DNA of 64,000 bases from contig JAVGWX010000007.1 in assembly GCA_036924085.1 (NCBI GenBank), positions 75,065,948 through 75,129,947 of the forward strand, written 5' to 3'. How positions within the stretch are numbered: the first letter of the stretch is position 1; the number at the start of each line of letters is the position of its first letter. A model generated the notes under the pieces. The model did not search any database. It saw nothing but the letters and a program-made list of their open reading frames with translations, and was not told where the DNA came from. The DNA is from Ariolimax columbianus (lineage: Eukaryota; Mollusca; Gastropoda; Stylommatophora; Arionidae). The position numbers and the translations under genes are program-made. Positions 1-9,835 of this stretch are shown in pieces.

Positions 1-39
1 TCTGATATACGAGATTTGCCTTTCCTCTGCTTCCCGATT

Positions 40-172
40 CCATTAGTCAGACTTCACTGATGCAGTCTGTTTCCACTACCGTTTCTCTTAGTTAGATCTG
101 GTTCGCTGACCCTGATGGAAACAGTCAGCTACGAGTCGCTTTCTGCTGTCAGCTAATTCACTGTGCTGCTTG
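40..172 (-). mobile_element. SINE-B, decayed 5' part
   Basis: Read on the reverse strand, this stretch follows the first third of SINE-B (best copy at 62665-63024). The shared order is a block around ttcgctgacc, then cagtcagct, then gagtcgct, then the ctgctgtcagct region. About one base in four differs and the 3' half with its GAA tail is missing. I see no target-site duplication. It is an old, non-coding fragment. Confidence 0.45.
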
Positions 173-573
173 TTCGACTTCATGTTGTCAATTTATCTGT
201 ATACTGCATTTTTAGGCTGTGAGATAAACTGAAACAAAGATGATAATATTGATAATAAAGATACTGAGTTACCTCAGCACGATTTTCAGGACGTTCCGAG
301 TACGACACACCCGAGTGCTTTCCGGGTCAAACAGAAAAGGGCTACTGCTTGCTTCTCTGCATGTAGTAAGGGGCAGCTACATAGAATTGTACATGTGGCT
401 ATAGACCTCTCTATGCAAAAACAATTGCTACAAAACCGATTTGTAAATGGATTGGAATCAGGTTTCCCTAAAAGCTGATCAGGGTAAGCCGGAACGTCTT
501 GGACATATTCTTCTATACGTGGGTCGACGAGGAAATTTGAATTGTTGTTATTGTTATTATTATTGCTATTAGA
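173..573. other. No recognised gene
   Basis: Unique-looking AT-rich sequence with short GATAAT and TTATTATTATT runs near its ends. A reverse-strand open frame crosses it, but its poly-asparagine stretch comes from the ATT microsatellite and the rest from the neighbouring SINE. I see no domain and no splice-consistent exon. Confidence 0.4.
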
Positions 574-831
574 GGAACGGCATGGGCTAGTGGTTAAGTG
601 ACACGGCTCACAACCCGAAGGGTCTGGGTTCGCTCCCCATCGCAGCACCAGCCGTTATCTCGGGGTAGTAAACCCTTAGCAAATGCAGGAGGAAGCAGAC
701 CCTTACTTGAAATGAATGTCGAAGTCGGATGCACTGGACGGACAGGCGCAAAATAAAAGCATAGTGCAACGCACACTGCCTTTTGGGGAAGAAAAAAAAT
801 TAAGGCGACAGAAAAAAAAAACAAACAAACA
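574..831 (+). mobile_element. SINE-A copy 1 (tRNA-derived)
   Basis: This is a short non-coding retroposon. The 5' part keeps a tRNA-like pol III promoter: an A box around gggctagtggtta and a B box at ggttcgctcccc (one base off ggttcgatccc). It is followed by the family body with a caggaggaagcagaccctta block, an aagtcggatgcactgg block and a cagtgcaacgcacac block, ending in a run of A. It inserted beside an ATT microsatellite, so target duplications cannot be read. There are five fuller copies in the window. Confidence 0.8.
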
Positions 832-965
832 AACTATTACTTTTATTATGATTATTATTATCATTGTTATTATTACTCTTAGAATTACTTTAATTGTTAC
901 TATTATTATAATTATTGTTGTTGCTATCATTATTGTTATTATTATTTTTTGTATAATTATTAATT
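832..965. repeat. ATT/TTA-rich microsatellite
   Basis: Imperfect runs of ATT, TTA and GTT triplets follow the A tail of SINE-A copy 1. Open frames of poly-Ile or poly-Asn here are simple-repeat translations. Confidence 0.8.
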
Positions 966-984
966 TTAAAAGAGTATGAAGATA

Positions 985-1285
985 TCCTAAATGAACTGGA
1001 TATCCAGGAAAATTGGTTAATAAACAATATCTTGTCCAGAAAGCTGAAATATTTTGGCCCTATCAAACTCGAATAATGACCTGGAGAGAATACGATACTG
1101 GAGGGTATGGTGTCTGGAAAGCGGGATAGAGGCAGATAGAGTAGATAATGGACGCAAGACATCATCGAGGTCCAGAAGATGACAGCAACAGAGGCGGCAG
1201 TTATGGCTAGAGATCGAGAGTCTTCAGATCGGTTGTTCCGAGAGCGACGTTCTGCAAAGGACATGCTACATGATGATGATGACAG
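985..1285 (+). mobile_element. Non-LTR retrotransposon 3' coding tail
   Basis: The forward strand, read across two or three frameshifts, gives the C-terminal signature of a non-LTR polyprotein. LINNILSRKLKYFGPIK resembles the K-L-x-x-F/W-G-H-x block after the reverse transcriptase. ENTILEGMVSGKRDRGR comes next, then MTATEAAVMARDRES and SAKDMLHDDDD. The last aspartates are encoded by a (GAT)n run, a usual 3' tail in this family. The reverse transcriptase and endonuclease are absent, so this is a 5'-truncated, dead copy. Related tails occur at 25969-26475 and 52880-53363. Confidence 0.65.
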
Positions 1286-1451
1286 ACGCGAGAATAAAAG
1301 GCTGTCACGCTGAGAGCAAGAGATCCGAATCAAGTATGACAGAAAATAAAAATGGTCCCAGGAAAACTATTGTGCATATTTATGCAAATACCTACGGCGG
1401 ACAACTAGGAACATCAAAAGCGAGGAACAACGGGAGGAACATCACGGAAAT

Positions 1452-1595
1452 ACCAGGCTAGGTACAAACAGATACACACACGCATCCAAGCACTGGTTTA
1501 TGCGTCTTAATATCGCCCAAATTGACTACGGTCTGGGGTGGAATAGGCGCGCCTCCGCCAGTAGAAACTAGTGAGGCAAACACATAAAATTAAAA
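1452..1595 (-). repeat. Interspersed repeat C, partial
   Basis: Reverse-strand copy of an unclassified dispersed repeat. It shares ctacggtctggggtgga, ggcgcgcctccgccagtag and the ccaagcactggttta block with the copies at 3140-3425 and 25108-25395. No tRNA promoter, terminal repeat or coding capacity is evident. It may be a SINE or a short DNA element. Confidence 0.7.
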
Positions 1596-2046
1596 AAAAA
1601 TTTAAAAAAAAAAGCAAGTCGTGTGAGGCATCTAACTCTCAAACATCTCTGGGGCAAAAGGATTTTCAACCGATAGATTCGCACACACTTCCATTCTTAC
1701 AGCCACACGGTTGTTGCGTTTGAAACCCCCTTCTGTGTTTGTAAAATAAGCTCAACAAACAATTCCCCATATTAAGTACAGTATAGGTCCACTGTCACAT
1801 GGATCGGAAGAAAAAGGTGATAACGTTAACGACAAACAGATGACGCAGTAACAGTTGGTAAATGTTTAACCAATGGTGATCGACTTTTCGTTTCAAGGAA
1901 GTTACGTAGCCACTGCACGGGAGAAAAGATATCTTTACTTTTCATACACATACTCACTAACACGGCTCTCACGGTGAGGCCCTGCCACTACATTTTGGTT
2001 GGCGTTGACCACTGAGATCGCATTAACAATCATAGGTACATATATG
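1596..2046. other. No recognised gene
   Basis: An A-rich run near 1590-1612 is followed by unique sequence. No convincing open frame, promoter or repeat unit is seen. Confidence 0.4.
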
Positions 2047-2300
2047 GGGGACACGTGAGTTAGTGGTTAAATGACACAGCTCACAACCAGAAGGTGCTAG
2101 GTTCGATCCCCATCACAGCACCGGCCGTTATCTCGGGGAAGCAAACCCTTAGAAAATGCAGGAGGAAGCAGACCCTTACATAAAAATGATTGCTGAAATC
2201 GGACGCACTGTGCTGATAGGCGCAAAAATATAAATCACAGTGCAACGCACACGGCCTTGGGGATTAGAGACATAAGGCGAACGCCCCAAGAAAAAAAAAG
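2047..2300 (+). mobile_element. SINE-A copy 2
   Basis: Near full length. It has an A box region gagttagtggttaaatg, a B box aggttcgatcccc, the catcacagcaccggccgtta block, the caggaggaagcagaccctta block, cagtgcaacgcacac, then ataaggcgaacgcc and an A-rich tail. The middle reads aaaatgattgctgaaatcgg, closer to SINE-B than the satellite copies are, which helps show that the two families share a domain. Confidence 0.85.
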
Positions 2301-2302
2301 GA

Positions 2303-2430
2303 ATTGATAAATACAGACGCACACACGTATCCAATCACTGGTTAATACGTCCTGACATCGTCTAAAAGACTACGGTCTGGTATGGAAGGTGATAGTCTCC
2401 TCCAGTAGATTATAGAGAGATAAACCTTCA
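2303..2430 (-). repeat. Interspersed repeat C, diverged
   Basis: It follows the SINE-A tail directly. Shared blocks are gacgcacacacgtatccaa, cactggttaatacgtc, actacggtctgg and ctccagtag. It is more diverged than the copy at 1452-1595. Confidence 0.55.
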
Positions 2431-3002
2431 ACGAAACTGCAAAATATATATCTTTCTTTATCACTGGGGAAAACGATTGATTTTCACGTTTATTTTTGTA
2501 TCCTGCAATTGGTACTGTTTGTACAGCTTTCTGTCACATGTAGAAGGCTACTCCACGCTGAATATAATTTTCATCTGTCTAAATAACGGGACGGGCTTTG
2601 CAATGAGTTGGATAGTCGTCTACATCAAACGAGATCATGAGAAAAAAACATCTTCTAACGATGAGGTTGAGCAGGCAATCCAAATGGATCAGTGGTTATC
2701 CAGATGTTTGTATAAGCAAACGTACACCGGCAATCAATAGCAGGCGCTGGCGGATGGATATGCAGAAGTAGGTCACTAAATATCCACACACACATAGAAG
2801 ATATATTACGTTACTAGCACATGCATTTTAGCACGTGTTTCACAAAATATAGGGACTTTTAACTTTTCTAGTATCTCATTAACTGTGAATAACGAGAGTT
2901 GTGTATATGGCTAGCAACCTCTATCATGTAAAAGAAATTACTTTAGAAATAACCGGTGTAAAAATGCACAAAATCAAACTTCATGTAAGTGGCCAGCTGT
3001 AA
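2431..3002. other. No recognised gene
   Basis: An 87-codon forward frame at 2477-2740 starts with a hydrophobic stretch but shows no family motif. I regard it as chance. Confidence 0.35.
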
Positions 3003-3120
3003 GGTTTGTGCGCTCTCAGAAGCTAGCCCAACCAAAGTGCAATGGAAGGGCCTCACCATGAGGGCGCGTGTGAAAGTTGGGCAAGAGCGTGATTGTTGGA
3101 CATAGTAAAATGAAACAAAG
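3003..3120 (+). repeat. Interspersed repeat C, 3' part
   Basis: Carries only the downstream half: ctcagaagctagccca, accaaagtgcaatggaaggg, gagggcgcgtgtgaaagtt and aaaatgaaacaaag. It sits just upstream of a fuller copy in the same direction, giving a tandem pair. Confidence 0.7.
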
Positions 3121-3139
3121 CAGGACACGTTTTTTAAAT

Positions 3140-3425
3140 ATTTTATGTTTGTTTCAGTAGTTTCTAATGGCGGAGGCGCGTCTATTCCACCCCAGACCGT
3201 AGTCAACTGGGTGATATTAAGACGTTTAAACCAGTGCTTTGATGTATGTGTGCGTCTATATGTACCTATGCTAGGTTTGTGGGATCTTAGAAGCTAGCCC
3301 AGCCAGAGATCAATGGAAGGGTTTCACCGTGAGGGCGCGTGTGAAAGTTTTGCAAGAGTGTGATTGTAGGACAGAGTCAAATGAAAAAGAGTGAGGTAAG
3401 AAGAGACAGAGGAATGGAAGAGTCC
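3140..3425 (+). repeat. Interspersed repeat C, near-complete
   Basis: About 285 bp, matching 25108-25395 block for block: ggcggaggcgcg, cccagaccgtagtcaa, ccagtgctttgatgtatg, tatgtacctatgctagg, agaagctagcccagcc, gagggcgcgtgtgaaag, ggacagagtcaaatgaa and a purine-rich end. I see no open frame of interest. Confidence 0.75.
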
Positions 3426-3534
3426 CAGAGTAAGTAAGAAGAGCTCTCTTGCAAGACACGTAAGTTACTAAACAGCTGTAAATGTCTACAACTAGAGTAG
3501 TTTCTCGTCATAAATGACGGTATTACTCAATTTA

Positions 3535-3738
3535 CGTAAAAAAAAGTTAGATACACAACGTGAGAAGTTAGATACACGACGTAACAAGTTAGATACACAA
3601 CGTGAGAAGTTAGATACACAACGTAAGAAGTTAGATACACGACGTAAGAAGTTAGATACACAACGTAAGAAGTTAGATACACGACATAAGAAGTTAGATA
3701 CACAACGTAAGAGGTTAGATACACGACGAAATGAATTC
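3535..3738. repeat. 21-bp minisatellite
   Basis: About nine copies of a 21-bp unit, aagttagatacacaacgtaag. Variation is mostly acaacg/acgacg and taag/tgag. Because 21 is a multiple of three, the frames stay open on both strands (LDTQRKK-type heptads), but these are repeat translations. Confidence 0.9.
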
Positions 3739-4235
3739 ATTTACAACTAGCAGATGCTTGCAGAGCAGCTAGCTGCCAGTGGAATGTTACAGTTCTATTG
3801 ACAAACGCTTAAATTAGATTTTAAACAGAAGTTAGAAATAAAGTAATCATAATGAGCCTTAAATATTGAATAAGGACCTCTAGCAGTCAATGCTATGGTC
3901 ATAGCCAAGGATTCGCTAGAAGAAGATCATTGTTGCATCAGGACCAAGATCAAGCCATCCGTGACGTCTAAAAATAAAGTTTATCAAAGGAATGTAGTGT
4001 TGGTTAGTTTTGGCTACGCAGGGACACAGACACACGTGTCATTCCGTACAAAAATGATCGTGCTCTAAATGATTAAAAAATAGCAGCTCGTTCTACGACT
4101 GTATAAATTCGGTGGTGCTTACGGCCGGAACATAAACAAACCGCATCTGTTTCCAGATCTCAACTATTAATTTATTGACGACATGCTAGAAAAGAATCTA
4201 ATAATCACATTTTTTAATGTTATAGAACAAATATT
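3739..4235. other. No recognised gene
   Basis: Unique-looking sequence without a supported open frame or repeat. Confidence 0.35.
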
Positions 4236-4310
4236 TGGGCCCATCCGGAATTTGAACCACGCACTGTGTAGCACATTAAGCGAGAATCATGTGATTCGAT
4301 CAGCCAATTA
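4236..4310 (-). repeat. tRNA-like fragment
   Basis: Read on the reverse strand, it has a B-box-like ggttcaaattcc about 45 bases after tggctgatcgaat (A-box-like), and ends near gatgggccc. A complete cloverleaf cannot be drawn with normal stems. It is probably the head of a decayed tRNA-derived SINE rather than a tRNA gene. Confidence 0.35.
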
Positions 4311-4567
4311 AATTATTGCGAAAACGAATGAAAAATGTTATGACACATGTTATAACACCAGATGTTGCTCAGGATGGCTATATAAGTAGTACTATTAAAA
4401 TTGTATGCCTCCTTCCCTGCACCCTACCTCATTCTCATCCTCCCTCCATGCCCCCCCCCCCACAACATGTTACATTTACTACCACACTATTTAATGGTTG
4501 TGTATAAATGTCGCCTCCCACCCCAGCCCCCCACCCTCCCCCAAATTACCCATACAACCAACCGTTT

Positions 4568-4850
4568 AAACGTTGTTTAACTCTTCCTCATCAATCGACC
4601 TACCCATCAATCCTCATTCTACTCCCTCAAACTTTTCTTCATCAATCTGCCTACCCATCACTCCTCATTCCACTCCCTCAAACTCTTCCTCATTAATCTG
4701 CCTACCCATCACTCCCCAATCTACTCCCTCAAACTCTTCTTCATCAATCTACCTACCCATCACTCCTCATTCTACTCCTTTAAACTCTTCCTCATCAATC
4801 TACCTACCCATCACTCCCCAATCTACTCCCTCAAACTCACAGACTCCTCA
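4568..4850. repeat. 51-bp minisatellite
   Basis: Five to six diverged copies of a pyrimidine-rich 51-bp unit containing ctgcctacccatcactcc and tctactccctcaaactc. The period is a multiple of three, so a Ser/Pro/Thr-rich frame stays open through it (4573-5004). The frame has no independent support as a gene. Confidence 0.85.
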
Positions 4851-4997
4851 CCCGTCTTCTCTCTTCTCAACGCCCCGTAAACTTCTTTATCACCACAAAC
4901 CTTTACTCCTTCATCTCGTCCATCACTCCGCCTCCCATTGTACGCTTCCTCTTACATATTTTCCCCATCTCCGTCTTTCAGTCCTATCTCCTCACTT

Positions 4998-5160
4998 TCG
5001 CTAGCAATGGAGTTCGCTGTGTCGCCAGGGCCAGTTCAAATGGTGGTTAGGAAGTAACTGAAGTATTGGAACCCATTTTGAACACCTTCCGATACTTCAG
5101 TTTCTTGCTAACCATCATTTGAACTGGCCCTAGCGACACAGCGAATGTCTCTGCTAGCGA
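4998..5160. repeat. 72-bp inverted repeat (hairpin)
   Basis: Arms 4998-5069 and 5089-5160 are inverted copies of each other, separated by a 19-base loop. By eye about 62 of 72 positions pair. Both arms encode the same transposase segment: the right arm reads LAETFAVSLGPVQM on the reverse strand and the left arm reads LAMEFAVSPGPVQM on the forward strand. The palindrome therefore arose by inverted duplication of a mariner coding piece, not from terminal repeats. Confidence 0.85.
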
Positions 5161-5440
5161 ACTCAAGCTTCGGCGACGGTCCACCCAAAAGGCAGCATAC
5201 ATTTTGGCGATCACAACTTCTGACTCAACAATATGCGTATCACCTGGTCTCGGAAGACCTTTCGTCAATTCACGTTATTCTTTAAACATCGTTGTCCAGT
5301 TCTTCACTGTTGTCTTCGACACCCTTTGACCACCATACACTGTCTGCATTCTACGATGAATGTCAACTGGTCGACATCCTCTAGCTGTTAGAGACGGAAT
5401 CACCGCTTGCTGATCAACCCTTGATCGGATTCCGTATCCC
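5070..5440 (-). pseudogene. Mariner-like transposase, N-terminal fragment
   Basis: The reverse strand keeps one frame from about 5440 to 5070. It begins DQQAVIPSLTARGCRP, then VSKTTVKNWTTMFKE (first helix-turn-helix of a mariner-type DNA-binding domain), a TAA stop near 5275, then ELTKGLPRPGDT (the GRPR-like linker). DRRRSLSSLAETFAVS and VQMMVSKKLKYRKVF follow (second helix-turn-helix). The catalytic DD(E/D) domain is absent, so it cannot transpose. The region encoding the second helix-turn-helix is also present as an inverted copy, making the hairpin at 4998-5160. The family name is from motif memory; the helix-turn-helix order fits Tc1/mariner well. Confidence 0.7.
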
Positions 5441-5689
5441 ACCCGCCATGTTTTTAAAGGTCTGCTGAGAAAACTATGAATCGGACAATTATGACATTTT
5501 GCAAACTTGACGGTTGGTAAATGCTGTTTACACCTGAAATGACGTCATCATGCGCATCGTACGTATGTTCAGTTGGTGTAGTTATGTCCAGTTTCATTTG
5601 AACACGCCTCGTGTATATATATTTATATATATATGTATATGTGTATAATTTATAATTATCATGTGCCTTGCCGGGGGACTTTGGCGATC
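5441..5689. other. No recognised gene
   Basis: AT-rich spacer with a TATATA-rich stretch near 5616-5650. Confidence 0.4.
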
Positions 5690-6960
5690 ACGGATCTCCA
5701 ACCATTCCTATTATCTAGAAGAGTTTGCAGATAATCTCACAGTGGCGTGGGAATTCTAGCTCCTAAAACAGCTCTAACAAGTGCTGTGTGATATGTTACT
5801 AATTAAGCAGCTCTGCAGTAAAGACCAGCCTACGAGGTATTACCTTTAATGGGGGTGTGATTGACAGATGCGACAGGTTAAAATACATCGGAGTAATATT
5901 TGATGGCAGCCTATCATATAGGTACCAAGTCGACCAAACCACGCAAAGGTGCAACCAGGACTCGGGACACTCAAGGTAATGACGTTTACAAGCTTGGAAT
6001 AGCTACTGTTTTTCGTCCTCTAAGGTCAGTTCGTTTAGTCAGATGTTGATTGCGGACTAGGTAACCGCATACTGACAAGATTATAGCGTGAAAAGTTGGA
6101 TGAATGCAGCTGGTTCTGTGTTGCGCTATAGATGCCATGATTATAAAGATGTTATTTATTCATAATTGGTAGAGGTTAAAGCCTGTATACAAGTCACATA
6201 ATACTACATTAGACGTGGAGACAGCAAGAAGGAACAATGTAGGGTACAAGCAGAGAGAACGAAGGGACAGGTCACTGCAGTCGAGGCCATAGTCAAGGAA
6301 AGAGAATGCGTCCACGTTGGTTATATAATGACAGATTAGCACATAGTCATTAAAACCATAGGCAGGGAAGGCAAACAGTTGTGAAACGGGAAAGTTAAGC
6401 GTGAGGTTATTCATCTGGTAAGTGCCAACATTTTTTAGAGTGATGCCTTTATATATACAGCAGGATCCGTTTAATGCGTTAAATAATCGGGTTCGAACTT
6501 CTCTGCTACAGTAAGGGATCAGGTTGTTGCTGGCCAGAAGAGGGCATACAGGACAACAACGTCAAGCATCAGAATGGAAATAGAGACACCCTCCTCAGTC
6601 CTGAGCTGGCTAGCTAAGACTAATGTAACAAATGAACTCGTCCTGCCAAATTCCAAGAACTTGCTTTCGAAGATCCGGAAGGGCTGGCTAAGGCATGCGT
6701 AGATATGCGCTGTTGGGACCTCAAACCTCCAAGGGCTCATGTGGATCTGCTGTCTTGGACATGCTGGAGTTCTGAGCAATGAAAGAGCGGACATCTTGGC
6801 TGCGCCAGCACACATGATGCGATATGGTTGAGGATCACATTTTAAAATATATCAACGACTGTCTGCTGAATGACGACACTAAAATATATGAATCAGTAAT
6901 TTACTGATTGCACAACTTTGAAATCAAGCAAGAATCTAGAGGAGTCTGTCGCGTTAGAAG
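5690..6960 (+). mobile_element. RNase H-bearing non-LTR remnant
   Basis: A decayed forward-strand element with the C-terminal half of a polyprotein in order. EFADNLTVAW (5712-5745) is reverse-transcriptase motif C, with the second catalytic Asp changed to Asn. DRLKYIGVIFDGSLSYR (about 5870-5925) is the thumb. After a decayed linker comes an RNase H domain: RTTTSSIRMEIE near 6560, a LVLPNSKNLL block where the expected catalytic Asp is Asn, and CLGHAGVLSNERADILA near 6750. The conserved downstream block ILKYINDCLLNDDTK lies near 6850. Stops and frameshifts are frequent. The same downstream block recurs at 31280-31575, so both belong to one family of the RNase H-carrying (I-like) type. Confidence 0.65.
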
Positions 6961-7182
6961 ACGGAGTAGGAATGTGTTCAAACAACCAGCTTCATGAACA
7001 ATCAATCCTCACCCCTTTGGCCATTTACCAAGAGAGACTGAGAACTTAAGGGTATGTCCATAGTGCGCCCTCCAGTTGATTCTTACAAGCAGAACAGAAC
7101 ACAATATTATATGATATTTAGTTCATGGTGTCCTTACTCGGGTGTCTCAAGCTCATTTTACATGATGGGAAGTGATGAGTGA
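6961..7182. other. No recognised gene
   Basis: Probably the decayed end of the preceding element; only scattered similarity to the 31.5 kb copy can be seen. Confidence 0.35.
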
Positions 7183-7352
7183 ATGTCCCACCTGAAGGTA
7201 ACCCCTGTTACAGCGTGCAGTGCTATTACTAAATCCTCCATGTCCCACCTCAATGTAACCACTGTTACAGCGTGCAGTGCTATTACTGAATCCTCCATGT
7301 CCCACCTCAATGTAACCACTGTTACAACGTGCAGTGTTATTACTGAATCCGC
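7183..7352. repeat. 57-bp tandem repeat, three copies
   Basis: Three copies of a unit starting atgtcccacctcaatgtaac and ending gctattactgaatcctcc. The 57-bp period gives an open 19-residue repeat on the forward strand, with no sign of being a real protein. Confidence 0.9.
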
Positions 7353-7689
7353 CGAGACCGCTTGCCAGAAATGGTTTTCTAGTAGAGAGAAGTGCCAGAA
7401 AAAAAGTTCATATTATCACAACCGGCTGCAATTATGTTCTTTCGCTGGATAGTTTCCGGAAGGGATATCGGTGTCACAAACCAGAACAGGACCGCTGCGA
7501 CACAGGCACCATGCCACAAGAGGCGATTAGCAGTGCAGTCTAACCGTTATAGTAGAAGACTTTCCACATTCACATTAGACATCCAGCCACTCTGGCCCAA
7601 CACCTGCTATTTGGAATAGCTCTCTGGGTTTGTGGGAAAGTTCAAGAATGAAAGACATTAAAGAAATAGGGATACAGGAGATAGTGCTG

Positions 7690-7900
7690 TTGTCGAAGGA
7701 GAAGAAGAAGAAGAAGAAGAAGAAGAAAAAGAAGAAGAATAAAAGAAAAAGAAGAAGAAGAAGAAGAAGAAAAGAAAAAGAAGAAGAAGAAGAAGAAAAG
7801 AAAAAGAAGAAGTAGAAGAAGAAGAAGAAGAAGAAGAAACAGAAGAAGAAGAAAAGAAAAAAAAGAAGAAGAAGAAGAAAAGAAAAAGAAGAAGAAGAAT
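7690..7900. repeat. (GAA)n polypurine tract
   Basis: About 210 bases of GAA/GAAAAA with almost no pyrimidine on the forward strand. Lys/Glu and Phe/Ser-rich frames here are artefacts. Long GAA tracts can form triplex (H-DNA) structures; that is general knowledge, not seen here. Confidence 0.95.
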
Positions 7901-8024
7901 AACAACGATTATGAATGTAAATAAACAGCTTTGTCATTGTTCTGACCGTAGCCATGTTCGTGTTCAGCTTGTTATCACAAGCAGAACGGATTTGATGATT
8001 TATTTGTTCTTGAATGCACTCTTC

Positions 8025-9835
8025 TTGTCTGGCACTTTTCCTGACAGAATCTCTTCCTGTCTGACTCTCTTCCTGTCTGATATTCTTCCTGTCTGACACT
8101 CTTCCGGTCTGACACTCCTCCTACCTGAGACTCTTCTGGTCTGATACCCTTCCTGTCTGACACTCTTCCTGTCTGACCCTGTTCGTGTCTGACACTCTTC
8201 CTGTCTGACACTCCTCCTACCTGACACTCTTCTGGTCTGATACCCTTCCTGTCTGACACTCTTCCTGTCTGACACTGTTCGTGTCTGACACTCCTCCTAC
8301 CTGACACTCTTCCGGTCTGATATCCTTCCTGTCTAACACTCTTCCGGTCTGACACACTTCATGTGTGATACTCTTCGTGTCTGACACTCTTTCTGTCTGA
8401 CACTACTCCTACCTGACACTCTTCCGGTCAGATACCGTTCCTGTCTGACACTCTTAATGTCTGACACTCTTCATGTCTAACACTCTTCCTGTCTGGCACT
8501 CTTCCTGTCTGACACTCTTCCGGTTTGATACCCTTCCTGTATGATACTCTTCGTGTTTGACACTCTTCCTGTCTAACACTCTTCCTGTTTAACACTCTTC
8601 CTGTTTAACATTCTTCCTGCCTGGCACTCTTCCTGTCTGACACTCTTCCGGTTTGATACCCTTCCTGTATGATACTCTTCGTGTCTGACACTCTTCCTGT
8701 CTAACACTCTTCCTGTTTAACATTCTTCCTGCCTGGCACTCTTCCTGTCTGACACTCTTAATGTCTGACACTCTTCATGTCTAACATTCTTCCTGCCTGG
8801 CACTCTTCCTGTCTGACACTCTTAATGTCTGACACTCTTCATGTCTAACATTCTTCCTGCCTGACACTCTTCCTGCCTGACACTCTTAATGTCTGACACT
8901 CTTAATGTCTGACACTCTTCCTGTCTAGCACTCTTCCTGTTTAACATTCTTCCTGTCTGACACTCTTCCGGTTTGATACCCTTCGTGTCTGACACTCTTC
9001 CTGCCTGACACTCTTCCTGTGTGATACTCTTCGTGTCTGACATTCTTCCTGTCTGGCACTCTTCCTGTCTGACACTCTTCCTGCCTGACACTCTTCCTGT
9101 GTGATACTCTTCGTGTCTGACACTCTTCCTGCCTGACACTCTTCCTGTGTGATACTCTTCGTGTCTGACATTCTTTCTGTCTGGCACTCTTCCTGTCTGG
9201 CACTCTTCCTGTCTGACACTCTTCCTGTATGATACCCTTCCTGTATGACACTCTTCCTGTCTGATACTCTTCCTGTCTGGCACTCTTCCTGCCTGACACT
9301 CTTCCTGTGTGATACTCTTCCTGTCTGACACTCTTCCTGTCTGACACTCTTCCTGTCTGACACTCTTCCTGTCTGATACCCTTCCTGTCTGATACCCTTC
9401 CTGTATGATACTTTTCGTGTTTGACACTCTTCCTGTCTAACACTCTTCCTGTTTAACATTCTTCCTGCCTGGCACTCTTCCTGTGTGATACTCTTCGTGT
9501 CTGACACTCTTCCTGTTTAACATTCTTCCTGCCTGGCACTCTTCCTGTATGATACTCTTCCTGTTTAACATTCTTCCTGCCTGACACTCTTCCTGTGTGA
9601 TACTCTTCGTGTCTGACACTCTTCCTGCCTGACACTCTTCCTGTATGATACTCTTCCTGTCTAACACTCTTCCTGTTTAACATTCTTCCTGCCTGGCACT
9701 CTTCCTGTATGATACTCTTCCTGTTTAACATTCTTCCTGCCTGACACTCTTCCTGTATGATACTCTTCGTGTCTGACACTCTTACTGTCTGACACTCATC
9801 TTGTTTGACACTCTTCTTTGTCTGATACTTTTCAA
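8025..9835. repeat. 16-bp minisatellite, about 110 copies
   Basis: A 1.8 kb array of the unit gtctgacactcttcct. Variant positions include t/g at tctga versus ttaac or tatga, and cct versus cgt or aat. Every third unit returns to the same frame, so long reverse-strand frames of repeated SVRQEECQTGRV-type text appear in all three phases. That is a consequence of the unit lacking stops, not evidence of a protein. Confidence 0.95.

Noticed and set aside
4573..5004. Ser/Pro-rich secreted-type protein of 143 codons
   Set aside because: Most of the frame is the 51-bp minisatellite and the remainder has no signal peptide or domain.
8822..9507. Long reverse-strand frames of up to 201 codons as genes
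   Set aside because: They are translations of the 16-bp array in different phases; no stop occurs in the unit, so openness is expected.
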